From: Pseudomonas sp. P5_109
Lineage (GTDB): Bacteria > Pseudomonadota > Gammaproteobacteria > Pseudomonadales > Pseudomonadaceae
Length of the DNA stretch: 64,000 nucleotides
NCBI RefSeq assembly: GCF_034009455.1
Contig: NZ_CP125380.1
Location: forward strand, 1,653,001 to 1,717,000
Direction: 5' to 3'
In this document: positions 44,567 through 54,182 of the stretch, in pieces
Position numbering within the stretch: position 1 is the stretch's first letter
How the letters are laid out: each line of letters opens with the position of its first letter
Translations under genes and position numbers: made by a program
Notes under the pieces: generated by a model
Database searches by the model: none
Told to the model about the DNA's origin: nothing
What the model saw: the letters and a program-made list of their open reading frames with translations, nothing else

Positions 44567-45766
44567 TTACCCGGTAGTAATCGTCCATGAGTCAGACTCG
44601 GCATTGTCACCGTAGTTTGCCACCGCGAAGAATGTATAAGTGGTTTTGGCATTCAGGTTATTGACCAACCTGGCCCATTTACCCGTATCGTCGGTTTGTT
44701 CCGGCCTTGGGTCGATGACTCCGTTTATCTTCAGCCAGATCTGCGCTAATGGGGCCGCATTACCCCTGGCAATTACATGGTTGTATGGCGTACTACCGTT
44801 GTCCTCGATCAGGCCGTCCGAATCGTACACGCGGGTATTGTGCGGCTTGAGGATGGATTCCACGGTAAAGTTGCGGGGCGGCTCGGAAATCTCGCCATCA
44901 CCATATAGCGCCTGGGCGGTCAGGCTGTAGGCGCCGGGTGTCACATCAATCTCGATTTCCCAGAGTCCGTCGTCATCCCGGGCGGTCGCCGTTGCTCCGT
45001 CGATAAGGCTGCCGTTATTGCGCAGTTGCACATCTTCGCCGGGCTGGCCATAACCGCGGACTATAACCCTGTCGTCGTAGGTGGTGTCGCCTTCAGGGAT
45101 CACCCCCTGGGAATCGGAGACCTGACAAAGGATCAGTTTTACATCCGATACGACGCGGAATTCGAACACGCTGGACGCTTTGCCATTGGTTGCCTTGATC
45201 TTGATGCTGTAGGTGCCAGCGGTAATCCCATCAAAGGTGAGATTGAACAGGCCGTCACGATCAACAGTGGCTTTCTTGCCCGTGGATGTGTCGCTGTTGA
45301 AAGCTACAACTTCCATATCGGGAGGTGCGTAGCCGGAGATCACCAACCAGTCGCCGTCGTAGATCGCGCCACTTTCAATCGGACCATCCTTGCCAGTGAC
45401 TTTGTCGATGATCGGTGTCTCTGTCGCCAGAACGAACGTATACGATGTGGAGAAGTCGTAAGGTCTCTTTGTTTCAATAGCACTAAGGCTGTAACGCTTG
45501 AATCCCTGTTGAAAGTCGAGTTCTTTGTTCCAGTTTCCTGTACTACCGCTGGTCACATTACTGATAGAGGATGAGCGATCGCGAATATTGAGCTCCCTAT
45601 CAGGGGCGGCGGTACCCCTTAATTCCAGGATTGGGTCAAAAGTAACGCTGTTTTTGTCAACGAGAGCACCGCTGCTGTCTAGGATTTCATCGAGGGTTAC
45701 TCTAGCGATTACTTCACTCTGTGTGTCTGGCGTGAGTGCTGAGGTGTTTGGTGGTTTAGTGGTCAT
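44567..45766 (-). CDS. Ig-like repeat protein between lapA and lapD
   Basis: The 399-residue protein has no signal peptide or membrane segment. After about 100 N-terminal residues it shows three similar segments of about 95 residues, each with an opening D-x-x-G-x-I, a central ISGYAPP / VRGYGQPGEDVQL / ARGNAAPLAQIWL strand pair, and a closing G-x-Y-S/T. These look like bacterial Ig-like folds of the kind found in surface adhesins. The start MTTKPPN at 45766 is preferred because GGAG lies eight bases upstream; an ATG six codons earlier has none. The gene is AT-richer than lapA. Its place inside the lap locus suggests an adhesin-related role, but no export signal is visible. Function unknown. 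Confidence 0.75.
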   Translation of the reverse strand: MTTKPPNTSALTPDTQSEVIARVTLDEILDSSGALVDKNSVTFDPILELRGTAAPDRELNIRDRSSSISNVTSGSTGNWNKELDFQQGFKRYSLSAIETKRPYDFSTSYTFVLATETPIIDKVTGKDGPIESGAIYDGDWLVISGYAPPDMEVVAFNSDTSTGKKATVDRDGLFNLTFDGITAGTYSIKIKATNGKASSVFEFRVVSDVKLILCQVSDSQGVIPEGDTTYDDRVIVRGYGQPGEDVQLRNNGSLIDGATATARDDDGLWEIEIDVTPGAYSLTAQALYGDGEISEPPRNFTVESILKPHNTRVYDSDGLIEDNGSTPYNHVIARGNAAPLAQIWLKINGVIDPRPEQTDDTGKWARLVNNLNAKTTYTFFAVANYGDNAESDSWTITTG

Positions 45767-45899
45767 GTTGATGACTCCGTGCATTGAAAAGTGAGGGTGC
45801 CGGAGTGATTTAAAACCTCGTCTGATAGCTTTCCTACTGTCATAAGTAACAGATACAAGTTGGTTTCGGTCAATGGTAAAAGTTGCGTTGGCTGCCGGG

Positions 45900-47840
45900 C
45901 TAAGTTGGCTTCGGCGCCCCGATCAACCGCCCCATCGCCCCGAATACGCCCAACTCCCGGATGATTTCCAGTTCCCCTGGTGTCTCGACCATTTCGGCAA
46001 TCAGCGGCAAATCAATGCTGTGGGTCGCGCGAAAGATCGCGTCGATGAACAGTCGCTTGTCAGGTTGTTCGTCGATGTTGCGGATATAGGCCCCATCGAT
46101 TTTCAGGTACGCCAGGCCCAATTGGGTGAGGTTGCCGATCTGGCTGAAGCGTCCGCCAAAGTGTTGCAGGCCGATGCGATAACCGGTTTTGAGCAATGTG
46201 CTGCTCAGGTTCTGCAGCACTTCGGGGGATGGCAACTGGTGTTCGTCGATTTCCAGGGTCAACAGCGGTGCAAGTTCGGGAAGGGACTCAAGCAGGTCGA
46301 GGACCGTTTGCCATTGCACCGGGTCGCGCAGGGTGCTGCCGGACAGGCTCAGTGCCAAGGGCCGGCGGTTCACTACCAGGTCGTCCAGCGTGGCTTCGAG
46401 CATGGCCAGGTCGAACCGTGCCGACCAGCCGAGACGCTCGATCCACGGCAGGAAATGCCCGGCGGCAATCGCTTCGCCCTGTGGGTCGAGCAGGCGTGCG
46501 AGCACTTTGTGATGCAGCACCTGGCGAGTATCGGCGCATTGCACGACGGGCTGGAAGTACAACTGCATTTTACCTTCGGTCAAGGCATCGTCGATCCAGG
46601 TGCGCCAGTCGTGCTGGGAATGATTGGGCGCCGTGTCACGATGGCCCAAATACACCCAGGGTCGCTCGAGATGTGGCCGTGATTCGGTCAGTGCCTGATC
46701 AAGGCGCAGAAGTACATGGCTGACCGGCTCACCGGGGCGGTAGGCGACAACGCCCAGGTGGGCGACCGGCATGCAATCGCTGGTGCCGGTCAGGCGCAGG
46801 TTCTCCAGGCTGATGCTGACATCGGCGGCCAGGCGCGCGGCGCTTTCGGCGTCCAGACCCGGTGTCAGCAGGCTGAATTCGCCGCCACGATTGCGCGCCG
46901 CCAACCAGGTGCGACGCTCCGGCAATTGAGTCAGGCGCTTAAGCAATTCGCCCACGGCACTGATCAGTGCGTCAGTGCGTTGGCCGCCCAGTCGCTGGTT
47001 GAGCCCATTCAGGTCGTTGATCCGCAACATCAGCAAATGGCCTTCGCGGCTCTGTTCGCACACTTTCAAGTGGTCGGCCAGTTGCTCGTCGAGCAGGCGC
47101 CGGTTGGCCAAGCCGGTAAGGCTGTCCAGATAGGATTCGGCCCGCAGCTTTTCGCTGCGCTCAGCCTCTTCGACGAACAGCGCCTTGAGCTTTTCGACCA
47201 TCTGGTTCATCGCCAGCACCACTCGTTTCAGCTCCGGTGTTCGTGGCAGGCTGGGCAGGCTGAGAAACTCGCGTTTACTGATGGCCTCGGCCTGTCGGAC
47301 CATGCTGTCGAGTGGGCGGAATTGTCGGCGCAGCATCCATCCTCCAATGACTGCACTGAACAGACCGCACAACAGCAACCAGATCAGGCTGCCGAGGGTG
47401 CTGTCCCAGAGCTTGGCCAGGGCGAACTGCGGATTGCTCAGCACTTCGACTCGTGCCAGTTGTTCCCAGCCGCGCATGATCAAGGCGTCGCCACCTTCCG
47501 GGCGCAGGTTGACCAGGTTGACGAACCAGTTCGGTACACCGTCGATTCTTGTCGGTGCACTGCGCTCCACCAGGGTTTGCTGATCCTTGAGCCTGATGAC
47601 GCGGATACTGCTGAAATAGCCGCTGTCGAAAATCGAACTGACCATCAGCTCCATCATTGCCGCATCATCGACCTGTGCCGTCAGAGACAGCCCCAGCGCG
47701 GTGGCCGCGTCCTGGGCGTGGGCGCGCAACTGACTGAGCGTTTGCTCGCGGGAGCTCTCCAGGCTGGCAAAAAAACTGCCGCTGAACGCCACCAGCAGGA
47801 ACAGGCAGATGGCCAGGAACAACTGTTTACGCAGTGTCAT
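45900..47840 (-). CDS. lapD: LapD, c-di-GMP receptor that controls LapG
   Basis: The 646-residue protein has a membrane helix (FLAICLFLLVAFSGSFFASLE), a periplasmic domain to about residue 150 (SLTAQVDDAAMMELMVSSIF...), a second helix and a HAMP segment (MLRRQFRPLDSMVRQAEAISKREF). A degenerate GGDEF domain follows (RGGEF near residue 317) and an EAL domain with KVLAR (about 445) in place of EAL. The enzyme motifs are thus lost, as in known LapD. The EAL-like domain binds c-di-GMP, and the periplasmic domain then captures LapG so that LapA stays on the surface. The gene follows lapG after 22 bases on the same strand and should be in its operon. Confidence 0.95.
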   Translation of the reverse strand: MTLRKQLFLAICLFLLVAFSGSFFASLESSREQTLSQLRAHAQDAATALGLSLTAQVDDAAMMELMVSSIFDSGYFSSIRVIRLKDQQTLVERSAPTRIDGVPNWFVNLVNLRPEGGDALIMRGWEQLARVEVLSNPQFALAKLWDSTLGSLIWLLLCGLFSAVIGGWMLRRQFRPLDSMVRQAEAISKREFLSLPSLPRTPELKRVVLAMNQMVEKLKALFVEEAERSEKLRAESYLDSLTGLANRRLLDEQLADHLKVCEQSREGHLLMLRINDLNGLNQRLGGQRTDALISAVGELLKRLTQLPERRTWLAARNRGGEFSLLTPGLDAESAARLAADVSISLENLRLTGTSDCMPVAHLGVVAYRPGEPVSHVLLRLDQALTESRPHLERPWVYLGHRDTAPNHSQHDWRTWIDDALTEGKMQLYFQPVVQCADTRQVLHHKVLARLLDPQGEAIAAGHFLPWIERLGWSARFDLAMLEATLDDLVVNRRPLALSLSGSTLRDPVQWQTVLDLLESLPELAPLLTLEIDEHQLPSPEVLQNLSSTLLKTGYRIGLQHFGGRFSQIGNLTQLGLAYLKIDGAYIRNIDEQPDKRLFIDAIFRATHSIDLPLIAEMVETPGELEIIRELGVFGAMGRLIGAPKPT

Positions 47841-47862
47841 ACATCGCTCCTTGCCGTGGCGG

Positions 47863-48570
47863 TTAGCCGTCGCCGATGTCGAACCCTTCGGCCTGCATCT
47901 TTTTCAACACGTCCTGCCAGCGCGAGAGCTTTTTCGAGTCGCTGCTGCGCTGGCCGCCGTTCTTGCCTGGCAGGTACAAGCCTTCGGCGTTGAAGGCGTA
48001 TACCGGCAGCAAGTCTTTGCGTTGGGACGCGGGGCGGATTTCGCCAATCAGGTTGTCCAGTACCAGTGGGTCAGCCGTGGGGGTGCTGTAGAACGTCAGC
48101 ACCATGTGTGCCTGGTTCTGGCTCAGGGCCTTGACGTAGGTGATGCGCAGTTTTTCGCTGGGAATGCCGAGCCGGCGCAGGCTGAAATACTTCGCCAATG
48201 CGTAGTCCTCGCAATCGGCGGCGCCCTTGATCAGGGCTTCGACCGGCGTGGCCCAGTAATCGGTCTGTTGCCAGATGCGCGTGTCGTCCTGGAAATTCAA
48301 CTGCTGATTGAAGAAGCGGTTCACCGTGTTGAGCTGCTCACGCTCGGGCGCGCCACGTGCAGCTTGGAGCATTTGACTCCACGCCTCGATCCGGCCTCGT
48401 GCCGGTCCCAGCGGGCCGTAGCGTTGTTCAACGGTTTGCAGGATCTGCGAAAAGTCCCAGTCGGCCCGGACCCCGTTGAATACGGCCAGTAGCAAACCAG
48501 CCAGCAGCAACCATCCGCCGAGCCGAAGTCGGAGCGCTGGCCATCCTGGACTACGCAGACTGCGGGCCAT
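47863..48570 (-). CDS. lapG: LapG, periplasmic protease that releases LapA
   Basis: The 235-residue protein has an N-terminal membrane segment or signal (RLGGWLLLAGLLLAVFNGVRA). The bacterial transglutaminase-like cysteine protease core follows: GAADCEDYALAKYFSLRRLG with the catalytic Cys120, NQAHMVLTFY with His155 and LVLDNLIGEI with Asp172. Acidic residues around the cysteine (Asp119, Glu121) probably bind calcium, as known for the family. LapG cuts LapA after its retention module at low c-di-GMP. The ATG at 48570 is chosen; the frame upstream of it is REPIN-derived. The start lacks a strong ribosome-binding site. It precedes lapD. Confidence 0.93.
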   Translation of the reverse strand: MARSLRSPGWPALRLRLGGWLLLAGLLLAVFNGVRADWDFSQILQTVEQRYGPLGPARGRIEAWSQMLQAARGAPEREQLNTVNRFFNQQLNFQDDTRIWQQTDYWATPVEALIKGAADCEDYALAKYFSLRRLGIPSEKLRITYVKALSQNQAHMVLTFYSTPTADPLVLDNLIGEIRPASQRKDLLPVYAFNAEGLYLPGKNGGQRSSDSKKLSRWQDVLKKMQAEGFDIGDG

Positions 48571-48663
48571 GTCTGGCTGCTCGAGTGTAGGTTCGTGGAG
48601 TTTAGGTGGAGTTTTTACCGGGGGAGGGCAGGTCGTCGGCCGAAGGGCGTTCAATGAGCTTTT

Positions 48664-48796
48664 TGTGGCGAGGGGGCTTGCCCCCGTTGGGTTGCGAAGC
48701 AACCCCAAGTCCGGCATTGCGCGTGTTCCTGATTGATCGCGCTAACTCGATTGACGACTGCTACGCAGCCGAACGGGGGCAAGCCCCCTCGCCACA
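48664..48796. repeat. REPIN, family B
   Basis: TGTGGCGAGGGGGCTTGCCC and its inverse enclose a middle of about 90 bases. It lies between the YbaN-like gene and lapG, both on the minus strand, so it separates their transcripts. Confidence 0.9.
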
Positions 48797-48812
48797 ATGG
48801 TCCCGGGAGATT

Positions 48813-49208
48813 TCAGTTTTTGCGCAGGGTTTTCTGCTTGAGGATGTACAGGGTCACCAGCACCGCACTGGTCAGCATGAATCCCCGAGCCCAGGGCAGC
48901 GGCACCAGATAGCAGGAGAACAGGATGCTCGCCCACATCAGGCCGATGGCGTAGACCTTGCCCTTGAGCGGGATACCGTTGCCATCCAGGTAGTCACGAA
49001 TCCACGGGCCAAGCCGAGGATGTTCCACCAGCCATTGATAAAAGCGCGGCGAACTGCGGGCGAAGCAGGCGGCCGCCAGCAGCAGGAAAGGGGTGGTGGG
49101 CAATACCGGCAGGAAAATCCCGATCACCCCCAGCGCTACGCTCAGCCAGCCGATGGCCAGCAGCACGTAGCGCAACATCAGGGGGCGGTTGCCTATGGGG
49201 TTGTCCAT
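48813..49208 (-). CDS. YbaN-family (DUF454) inner-membrane protein
   Basis: The 131-residue protein has several hydrophobic helices and the family motif LALGVIGIFLPVLPTTPFLLL-like segment (VALGVIGIFLPVLPTTPF). ACFARSSPRFYQWLVEHPRLGPWIRDY follows, with the conserved W and RY pattern of DUF454. It is an inner-membrane protein of unknown function. The start at 49208 has a weak upstream site; an internal ATG ten residues later is possible. The UPF0149 gene ends ten bases upstream on the same strand, so they are likely co-transcribed. Confidence 0.85.
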   Translation of the reverse strand: MDNPIGNRPLMLRYVLLAIGWLSVALGVIGIFLPVLPTTPFLLLAAACFARSSPRFYQWLVEHPRLGPWIRDYLDGNGIPLKGKVYAIGLMWASILFSCYLVPLPWARGFMLTSAVLVTLYILKQKTLRKN

Positions 49209-49218
49209 AGGCCCGTTC

Positions 49219-49806
49219 TTAGTGGTGACGTGGCTTGAGAATCGCCGGTTTTTCGTCTGGCGCGTTGCACAGCAGGTACAGCGCGGTCAGGGCTTCCGGG
49301 ATCTGCACGATCATGTCGTCCATCAGGTTGGCATCGGCGGCAATGTCGGAGAACTCCGGTTGCTCGTCGAACAGGCCCGAACCGACCATGATCGGCAGCA
49401 GCATTTCGCTGACTTCATCTTCGGCGGTTTCGAACCAGGCTTCTTCGCGCAGGAACACGCCTTCCATGAAACCGATGCACCAGCCGCGCAGTTCGGAGTC
49501 GTCCGGGTCGTCGCCCAGGTCCAGGTCGCACGGCAACTCGAATTCCTCGTCGGAAGCCAGTTGGCGGGCGATGTGGGCCTTGAGGCCGATCAGGGTGGCT
49601 TCGATCTCTTCGCGCTGGGCTTCGCCACTGTAATGCGGCTCTTCGGCGAACAGTGCGTCGATCCACTCACGGTCAGGAACGGTTTCGGAACAGATCGACA
49701 GGGCGGTGAGGTAGCCGTGGGCGGCCACGTAGTCCAGCGCCTCGTCATGCAGTTCATCAGCGTCGAGGAAGACTTGCAGGCGGGTTAGTTGCTCAGCGAA
49801 GGACAT
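49219..49806 (-). CDS. YecA/UPF0149 family protein
   Basis: The 195-residue acidic protein has the UPF0149 (YgfB/YecA) features: a helical start (EQLTRLQVFLDADELHDEALDYVAAHGYLTALSICSETVP), EWIDALF, and the repeated conserved WCIGFMEGVFLREEAW. Members are soluble and all-helical. YecA forms often carry a C-terminal SEC-C zinc motif; here the tail is short and lacks it. Function is not established. It precedes the YbaN-like gene by ten bases on the same strand. The start at 49806 is preferred over an upstream frame extension to 49881 that has no coding character. Confidence 0.85.
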   Translation of the reverse strand: MSFAEQLTRLQVFLDADELHDEALDYVAAHGYLTALSICSETVPDREWIDALFAEEPHYSGEAQREEIEATLIGLKAHIARQLASDEEFELPCDLDLGDDPDDSELRGWCIGFMEGVFLREEAWFETAEDEVSEMLLPIMVGSGLFDEQPEFSDIAADANLMDDMIVQIPEALTALYLLCNAPDEKPAILKPRHH

Positions 49807-50090
49807 TAAAGGACTACCTTGGGGAATGTTCGATGCGGGAATTCTAGGCCTTCTTGAGCGCTTGGGCCAGCCGCACGGCATATTTGCCCCACAGGTTGGT
49901 TTGTCTGTGTCTTATCAGCGGTGCCCTTTGCCGGACGGGGCTCGGGTATACTCGCGCGTTTTGTGATGCCCTGCTGGTGTCACGGCTGAAATGTGAAGCG
50001 TCATGCAATGCGCACTTACGATTTGTCGGTGCAGCGTCGCGGGTTCTGAACCAGCCTTGCAGGGATGTTTCGGTGATTTTTGGAGTTTTT

Positions 50091-52217
50091 ATGCTCGAAC
50101 AGGCTCAACGCGTCCTCAAGGACATCTTCGGCTACGACAGTTTCCGTGGCCGCCAGGGTGCAATTATTGAGCGCGTGGCCAGCGGCGGCGATGCCCTGGT
50201 CCTGATGCCTACCGGTGGTGGCAAATCCTTGTGCTTCCAGGTTCCGGCGCTGTTGCGCGAAGGCCTGGCCGTGGTGGTCTCGCCGCTGATCGCACTGATG
50301 GACGATCAGGTTGCTACCCTCGAAGAGCTGGGCGTGGCGGCTGCCGCATTGAACTCTACCCTCAGCGCCGAGCAGCAGCGCGACCTCGCCGCCCGCATCC
50401 GCCGCGGTGAAGTGAAAATGCTCTATCTGGCACCAGAACGCCTGGTCCAGCCGCGCATGCTGTCATTTCTGCAAGAGCTGAACATCGCCCTGTTCGCCAT
50501 CGACGAAGCACACTGCGTGTCGCAATGGGGGCACGATTTCCGTCCGGAATACCTGCAGCTGGGCCAGTTGGCGGAAATGTTCCCCAACGTGCCGCGCATT
50601 GCCCTGACCGCCACGGCCGACAAACGTACCCGGGAAGAAATCGTCACCCGTCTGCACCTGCAAGACGCCGAGCGCTTCCTGTCGAGTTTCGACCGGCCGA
50701 ACATCTTTTATCGCATCGTGCCCAAGGAACAGCCGCGCAAGCAGTTGCTGGCGTTCCTCGCCGAGCGCCGCAGCGATGCGGGCATCGTGTATTGCCTGTC
50801 GCGCAAAAAGGTCGAGGAAGTCGCCGCGTTTCTCAGCGAGCAGGGCTTCCCGGCGCTGCCGTACCACGCCGGCCTGCCCAATGATTTGCGCGCCTTCAAT
50901 CAGAAACGCTTCCTCAATGAGGAAGGCCTGATCATGGTCGCGACGGTGGCGTTCGGCATGGGCATCGACAAGCCCAACGTGCGGTTTGTCGCGCACCTCG
51001 ATCTTCCGAAATCCCTTGAAGCCTATTACCAGGAAACCGGTCGTGGCGGCCGTGACGGCCTGCCGGCGGACGCCTGGATGGCCTACGGCCTGCAAGACGT
51101 GGTGATGCTCAAGCAGATGCTGCAGAACTCCGAAGGCGACGAGCGTCACAAGCGCCTGGAGCAGCACAAGCTCGACGCCATGCTCTCGCTCTGTGAAGAA
51201 ACCCGCTGCCGTCGGCAAACGCTGCTGGCCTACTTCGACGAAGACATGCCCGAGCCTTGCGGGCATTGCGACAACTGCGTCGACGGCGTGCAGACCTGGG
51301 ATGCCACCGAGCCGGCGCGTCAGGCACTGTCGGCGATCTACCGCACCGGCCAGCGCTACGGCGTCGGGCACCTGGTGGATGTGTTGCTCGGCAAGGACAA
51401 CGAAAAGGTCCGCAACTTTGGCCATCAGCACCTGTCGGTGTTTGGTGTCGGCAAGGCGATGGCGGAGGGCGAGTGGCGCTCGTTGTTCCGCCAACTGGTG
51501 GCCCGTGGCCTGGCCGATATCGACCTCGAGGGCTACGGCGGCTTGCGTTTGAGCGACAGTTGCCGGCCGCTGCTCAAAGGGGAAGTGACCCTGGAACTGC
51601 GCCGCGATCTCAAGGCGCAAACCGTGGCGAAAAGCAGCAAGAGCCAGGCGAGCCAACTGGTCCGCGGCGAAGAACGCGAGCAGTGGGAAGCCTTGCGCGC
51701 CCTGCGGCGCAAGCTTGCCGAAGAACATGGTGTGCCGCCGTACGTCATCTTCCCCGATTCGACCTTGCTGGAAATGCTGCGCAGCCAGCCCACCTCGCTG
51801 GCGGAAATGGCCACGGTCAGCGGCGTCGGGGCGCGCAAGCTGGAGCGTTATGGCGAGGCCTTCCTCGAAGTGCTCGGCGGCCAGGTCGAGGCACCGAAAG
51901 CGGTGGCCGACGTGCGTCACGAATTGATCACCCTGGCGCGGGCCGGCATGACGCCGGTACAGATCGCCGGTCAGTTGCAATGCTCGGAAAAGAACGTCTA
52001 CACCATGCTGGCCGAGGCGATCGGCAAGCAGCAGTTGTCGTTGGAACAGGCACTGGATCTGCCTGAAGAGCTGATGGGCGAAGTGCAGGATGCTTTCCTC
52101 GACGGTGAAGGCGAGTTGCCGCCGGTTTCCGAAATCGCCGCGCTGTTCGCGGGACGGGTGCCGGAGGGGGTTTTGTACTGCGTGCGCGCTGCCTTGCAGT
52201 CGGAATTCGAGATTTGA
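50091..52217 (+). CDS. recQ: ATP-dependent DNA helicase RecQ
   Basis: The 708-residue protein has RecQ order: [36 protein letters not shown] (motif 0 and Walker A), [28 protein letters not shown] (DEAH box with the aromatic loop), TATADKR and [10 protein letters not shown]. The zinc cluster [12 protein letters not shown]...CGHCDNC follows, then a winged-helix RQC domain and HRDC domain ([22 protein letters not shown]). About 100 extra residues after HRDC resemble a helix-turn-helix ([23 protein letters not shown]), longer than the 609-residue E. coli protein. It unwinds DNA 3' to 5' in recombinational repair. The ATG at 50091 has TGGAG seven bases upstream. Confidence 0.95.
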   Translation: MLEQAQRVLKDIFGYDSFRGRQGAIIERVASGGDALVLMPTGGGKSLCFQVPALLREGLAVVVSPLIALMDDQVATLEELGVAAAALNSTLSAEQQRDLAARIRRGEVKMLYLAPERLVQPRMLSFLQELNIALFAIDEAHCVSQWGHDFRPEYLQLGQLAEMFPNVPRIALTATADKRTREEIVTRLHLQDAERFLSSFDRPNIFYRIVPKEQPRKQLLAFLAERRSDAGIVYCLSRKKVEEVAAFLSEQGFPALPYHAGLPNDLRAFNQKRFLNEEGLIMVATVAFGMGIDKPNVRFVAHLDLPKSLEAYYQETGRGGRDGLPADAWMAYGLQDVVMLKQMLQNSEGDERHKRLEQHKLDAMLSLCEETRCRRQTLLAYFDEDMPEPCGHCDNCVDGVQTWDATEPARQALSAIYRTGQRYGVGHLVDVLLGKDNEKVRNFGHQHLSVFGVGKAMAEGEWRSLFRQLVARGLADIDLEGYGGLRLSDSCRPLLKGEVTLELRRDLKAQTVAKSSKSQASQLVRGEEREQWEALRALRRKLAEEHGVPPYVIFPDSTLLEMLRSQPTSLAEMATVSGVGARKLERYGEAFLEVLGGQVEAPKAVADVRHELITLARAGMTPVQIAGQLQCSEKNVYTMLAEAIGKQQLSLEQALDLPEELMGEVQDAFLDGEGELPPVSEIAALFAGRVPEGVLYCVRAALQSEFEI

Positions 52218-52336
52218 GACATCTGTATTGCTGATGTAACGTTTCACTACAGATCAAGCCTTGCCTCAAATCGAGGCTCATGCTTAGCTGACTAATAATT
52301 AGTTTTAATTTATTTCAGTCTAACCATGAGTGTTTT

Positions 52337-52771
52337 ATGCCGTTAACCGATCAACACCGCTTTGGCATGCAGTTGGCCCAGATGTCCCGTGGCTGGCGTG
52401 CCGAACTGGACCGCCGGCTGGCGGGCTTGGGTTTGTCCCAGGCACGCTGGCTGGTGCTTCTGCACCTCGCGCGTTTCGAAGAAGCCCCAACCCAGCGTGA
52501 GCTGGCACAAAGCGTCGGCGTCGAAGGCCCGACCCTTGCCCGTTTGCTCGACAGCCTGGAAAGCCAAGGTCTGGTGCGACGCCAGGCAGTACTGGAAGAC
52601 CGTCGGGCAAAGAAAATCGTGCTCTGCGCACCGGCGCTGCCCCTGATCGAACAAATTGAAACCATTGCCACACAACTGCGCCACGAACTGTTCGAGGGCG
52701 TCGATGAGGCGGACTTGAAGGTGTGCATGCGGGTTCACGGGTACATCCTGGGCAACCTTGAAAAATCCTGA
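52337..52771 (+). CDS. MarR-family transcriptional regulator
   Basis: The 144-residue protein has the MarR winged-helix layout: GWRAELDRRLAGLGLSQARWLVLLHLARF, then the recognition region TQRELAQSVGVEGPTLARLLDSLESQGLVRRQAVLEDRRAKKIVLC with the DRRAKK wing typical of SlyA/MarR proteins. Dimer helices follow at the end. It should bind a palindromic operator and respond to a small ligand. No adjacent divergent transporter is present. It lies between recQ and the FimV-like gene, the same order as in P. aeruginosa as I recall. The ATG at 52337 has a weak upstream site. Confidence 0.9.
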   Translation: MPLTDQHRFGMQLAQMSRGWRAELDRRLAGLGLSQARWLVLLHLARFEEAPTQRELAQSVGVEGPTLARLLDSLESQGLVRRQAVLEDRRAKKIVLCAPALPLIEQIETIATQLRHELFEGVDEADLKVCMRVHGYILGNLEKS

Positions 52772-52898
52772 GGCATAACCGAACGCCAGGTTTTTGAGAT
52801 AGCGCATAGGGCGGACTATAAGAACTACTCGGCAATATCGTGTTCGTAACGGATGTACGAACGCGTACGTGTAGTTTTTGTAGATCTCAAGGATGCTC

Positions 52899-54149
52899 AT
52901 GCTCAAGTGTTGGCGATTGGTTTTGCGCGGTTGTTTTCAGTGGTTGCTGGCCGGGGTCGCGGCCACTTACTCGGCATGGACACCGGCGCTGGGGCTGGGT
53001 GAAATCACTCTGCATTCGGCACTCAATCAACCGCTGCGTGCCGATATCGCACTGGTGGATGCCGCTGGCCTGGAGGAGAGCGAGTTGTCGGTGAGCCTGG
53101 CAACGGCAGACGAGTTCAGCCGTGCCGGCGTCGAGCGGGTATTTTTCCTCGACAACCTGAAGTTCACTCCGGTCCTGCGCGGTAATCGCAGCTTGATCCA
53201 GGTGACCTCCAGCAAACCGGTGAGTGAACCCTTCCTGAATTTCCTCGTGCAGCTCGATCAGCCCAACGGTCGGTTACTACGCGAGTACACGGTACTGATC
53301 GATCCGCCGGGTTCGCCTGGTGTTGTTCCCGCTGCCGATGAAGCGGTTTCCAGTTCCCCGGCGTCCGCATTCCCCAGTGTTCAACCGGTCGTAGCGCCGT
53401 CACCCATGGCCAGGACGACGCCAGAAACGGACGTACCCGAAGTTGATCCCGCTGTCGAACAACTGGCCGCCAGCACCCTGCAAAACCACCAGTTGCAAGT
53501 CACTGTCGATGAGCTCAACGCGAAACTTCAGGACCGGGACCAACTGATCGCCGACCAGAAAAAACAACTGGCCGAACTGCAAACCCACCTGGCGGAACTC
53601 GAGAAAGTAAAGGCACAACCCATTGCTGCTGACGCAGCGGCCTCAGCCCCGGCTATTGCTGAAAAACCCGGAACTGGCTGGCTGCCGATTACCAGCGTGT
53701 CAGTGCTGGTGGCGTTGCTGGCGCTGGGCTGGTTTGTTCGCCACCGGCGCCAGCAGCATGAGGCCACAGCCTCGGAGGCACTGCTACCGCATGAGCCGTT
53801 GCCTGAAGTCTTTGCCGAGCCCTCGGTATGGCCGCCGGTCAGGCAACCGTCCACTCCGCAGCGCGACGTGGGGCCAGCCAATGAAGAGCTTGAGCGGGTC
53901 GATAGCCGTCCTATCATCCCGGTCACTGCTGCCGTGGCAGTGATTCCGGGTTTGGCGACGCCTGGCGAATCCGCCCCTGACGATGAGTACCGACTCAACC
54001 TGGATGAGTTTTCCATCGCGTCGAGCTGGGAGGTGATCAGCCCAAACGAGAACCAGCCGCCAGTTGCTCTGGCCATGTTCGAGCCTGCATTCGCGCTGGA
54101 GGCGCAACCCGATCCCGCGACTCGGACGACACCGGCCGGGCTATCATAG
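52899..54149 (+). CDS. FimV-like N-terminal domain protein with one membrane helix
   Basis: The 416-residue protein has a signal-like N-terminus and then the FimV-type domain: LGEITLHSALNQPLRADIALVDAAGLEESELSVSLATADEFSRAGVERVFFLDNLKFT, ending with LDQPNGRLLREYTVLIDPP. After a proline-rich linker, a coiled coil (ASTLQNHQLQVTVDELNAKLQDRDQLIADQKKQLAELQTHLAELEKVK) leads to a single membrane helix (LPITSVSVLVALLALGWFVRHRR). A cytoplasmic tail follows. It lacks the LysM domain and the TPR region of full FimV, so it is a shorter relative. FimV proteins organise type IV pili and polar complexes. The start at 52899 has AAGG six bases upstream and is preferred over the ATG at 52893. Confidence 0.8.
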   Translation: MLKCWRLVLRGCFQWLLAGVAATYSAWTPALGLGEITLHSALNQPLRADIALVDAAGLEESELSVSLATADEFSRAGVERVFFLDNLKFTPVLRGNRSLIQVTSSKPVSEPFLNFLVQLDQPNGRLLREYTVLIDPPGSPGVVPAADEAVSSSPASAFPSVQPVVAPSPMARTTPETDVPEVDPAVEQLAASTLQNHQLQVTVDELNAKLQDRDQLIADQKKQLAELQTHLAELEKVKAQPIAADAAASAPAIAEKPGTGWLPITSVSVLVALLALGWFVRHRRQQHEATASEALLPHEPLPEVFAEPSVWPPVRQPSTPQRDVGPANEELERVDSRPIIPVTAAVAVIPGLATPGESAPDDEYRLNLDEFSIASSWEVISPNENQPPVALAMFEPAFALEAQPDPATRTTPAGLS

Positions 54150-54182
54150 CGGCGTCGTCAAATTCTGGAGTCAGGTCCCATC

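Noticed and set aside
48571..48717. N-terminal extension of LapG
   Set aside because: The extension reads LRNPTGASPLAT, which is the translation of the REPIN arm at 48664; the same peptide appears in several other frames that cross REPINs. The signal-like sequence starts at the ATG at 48570.
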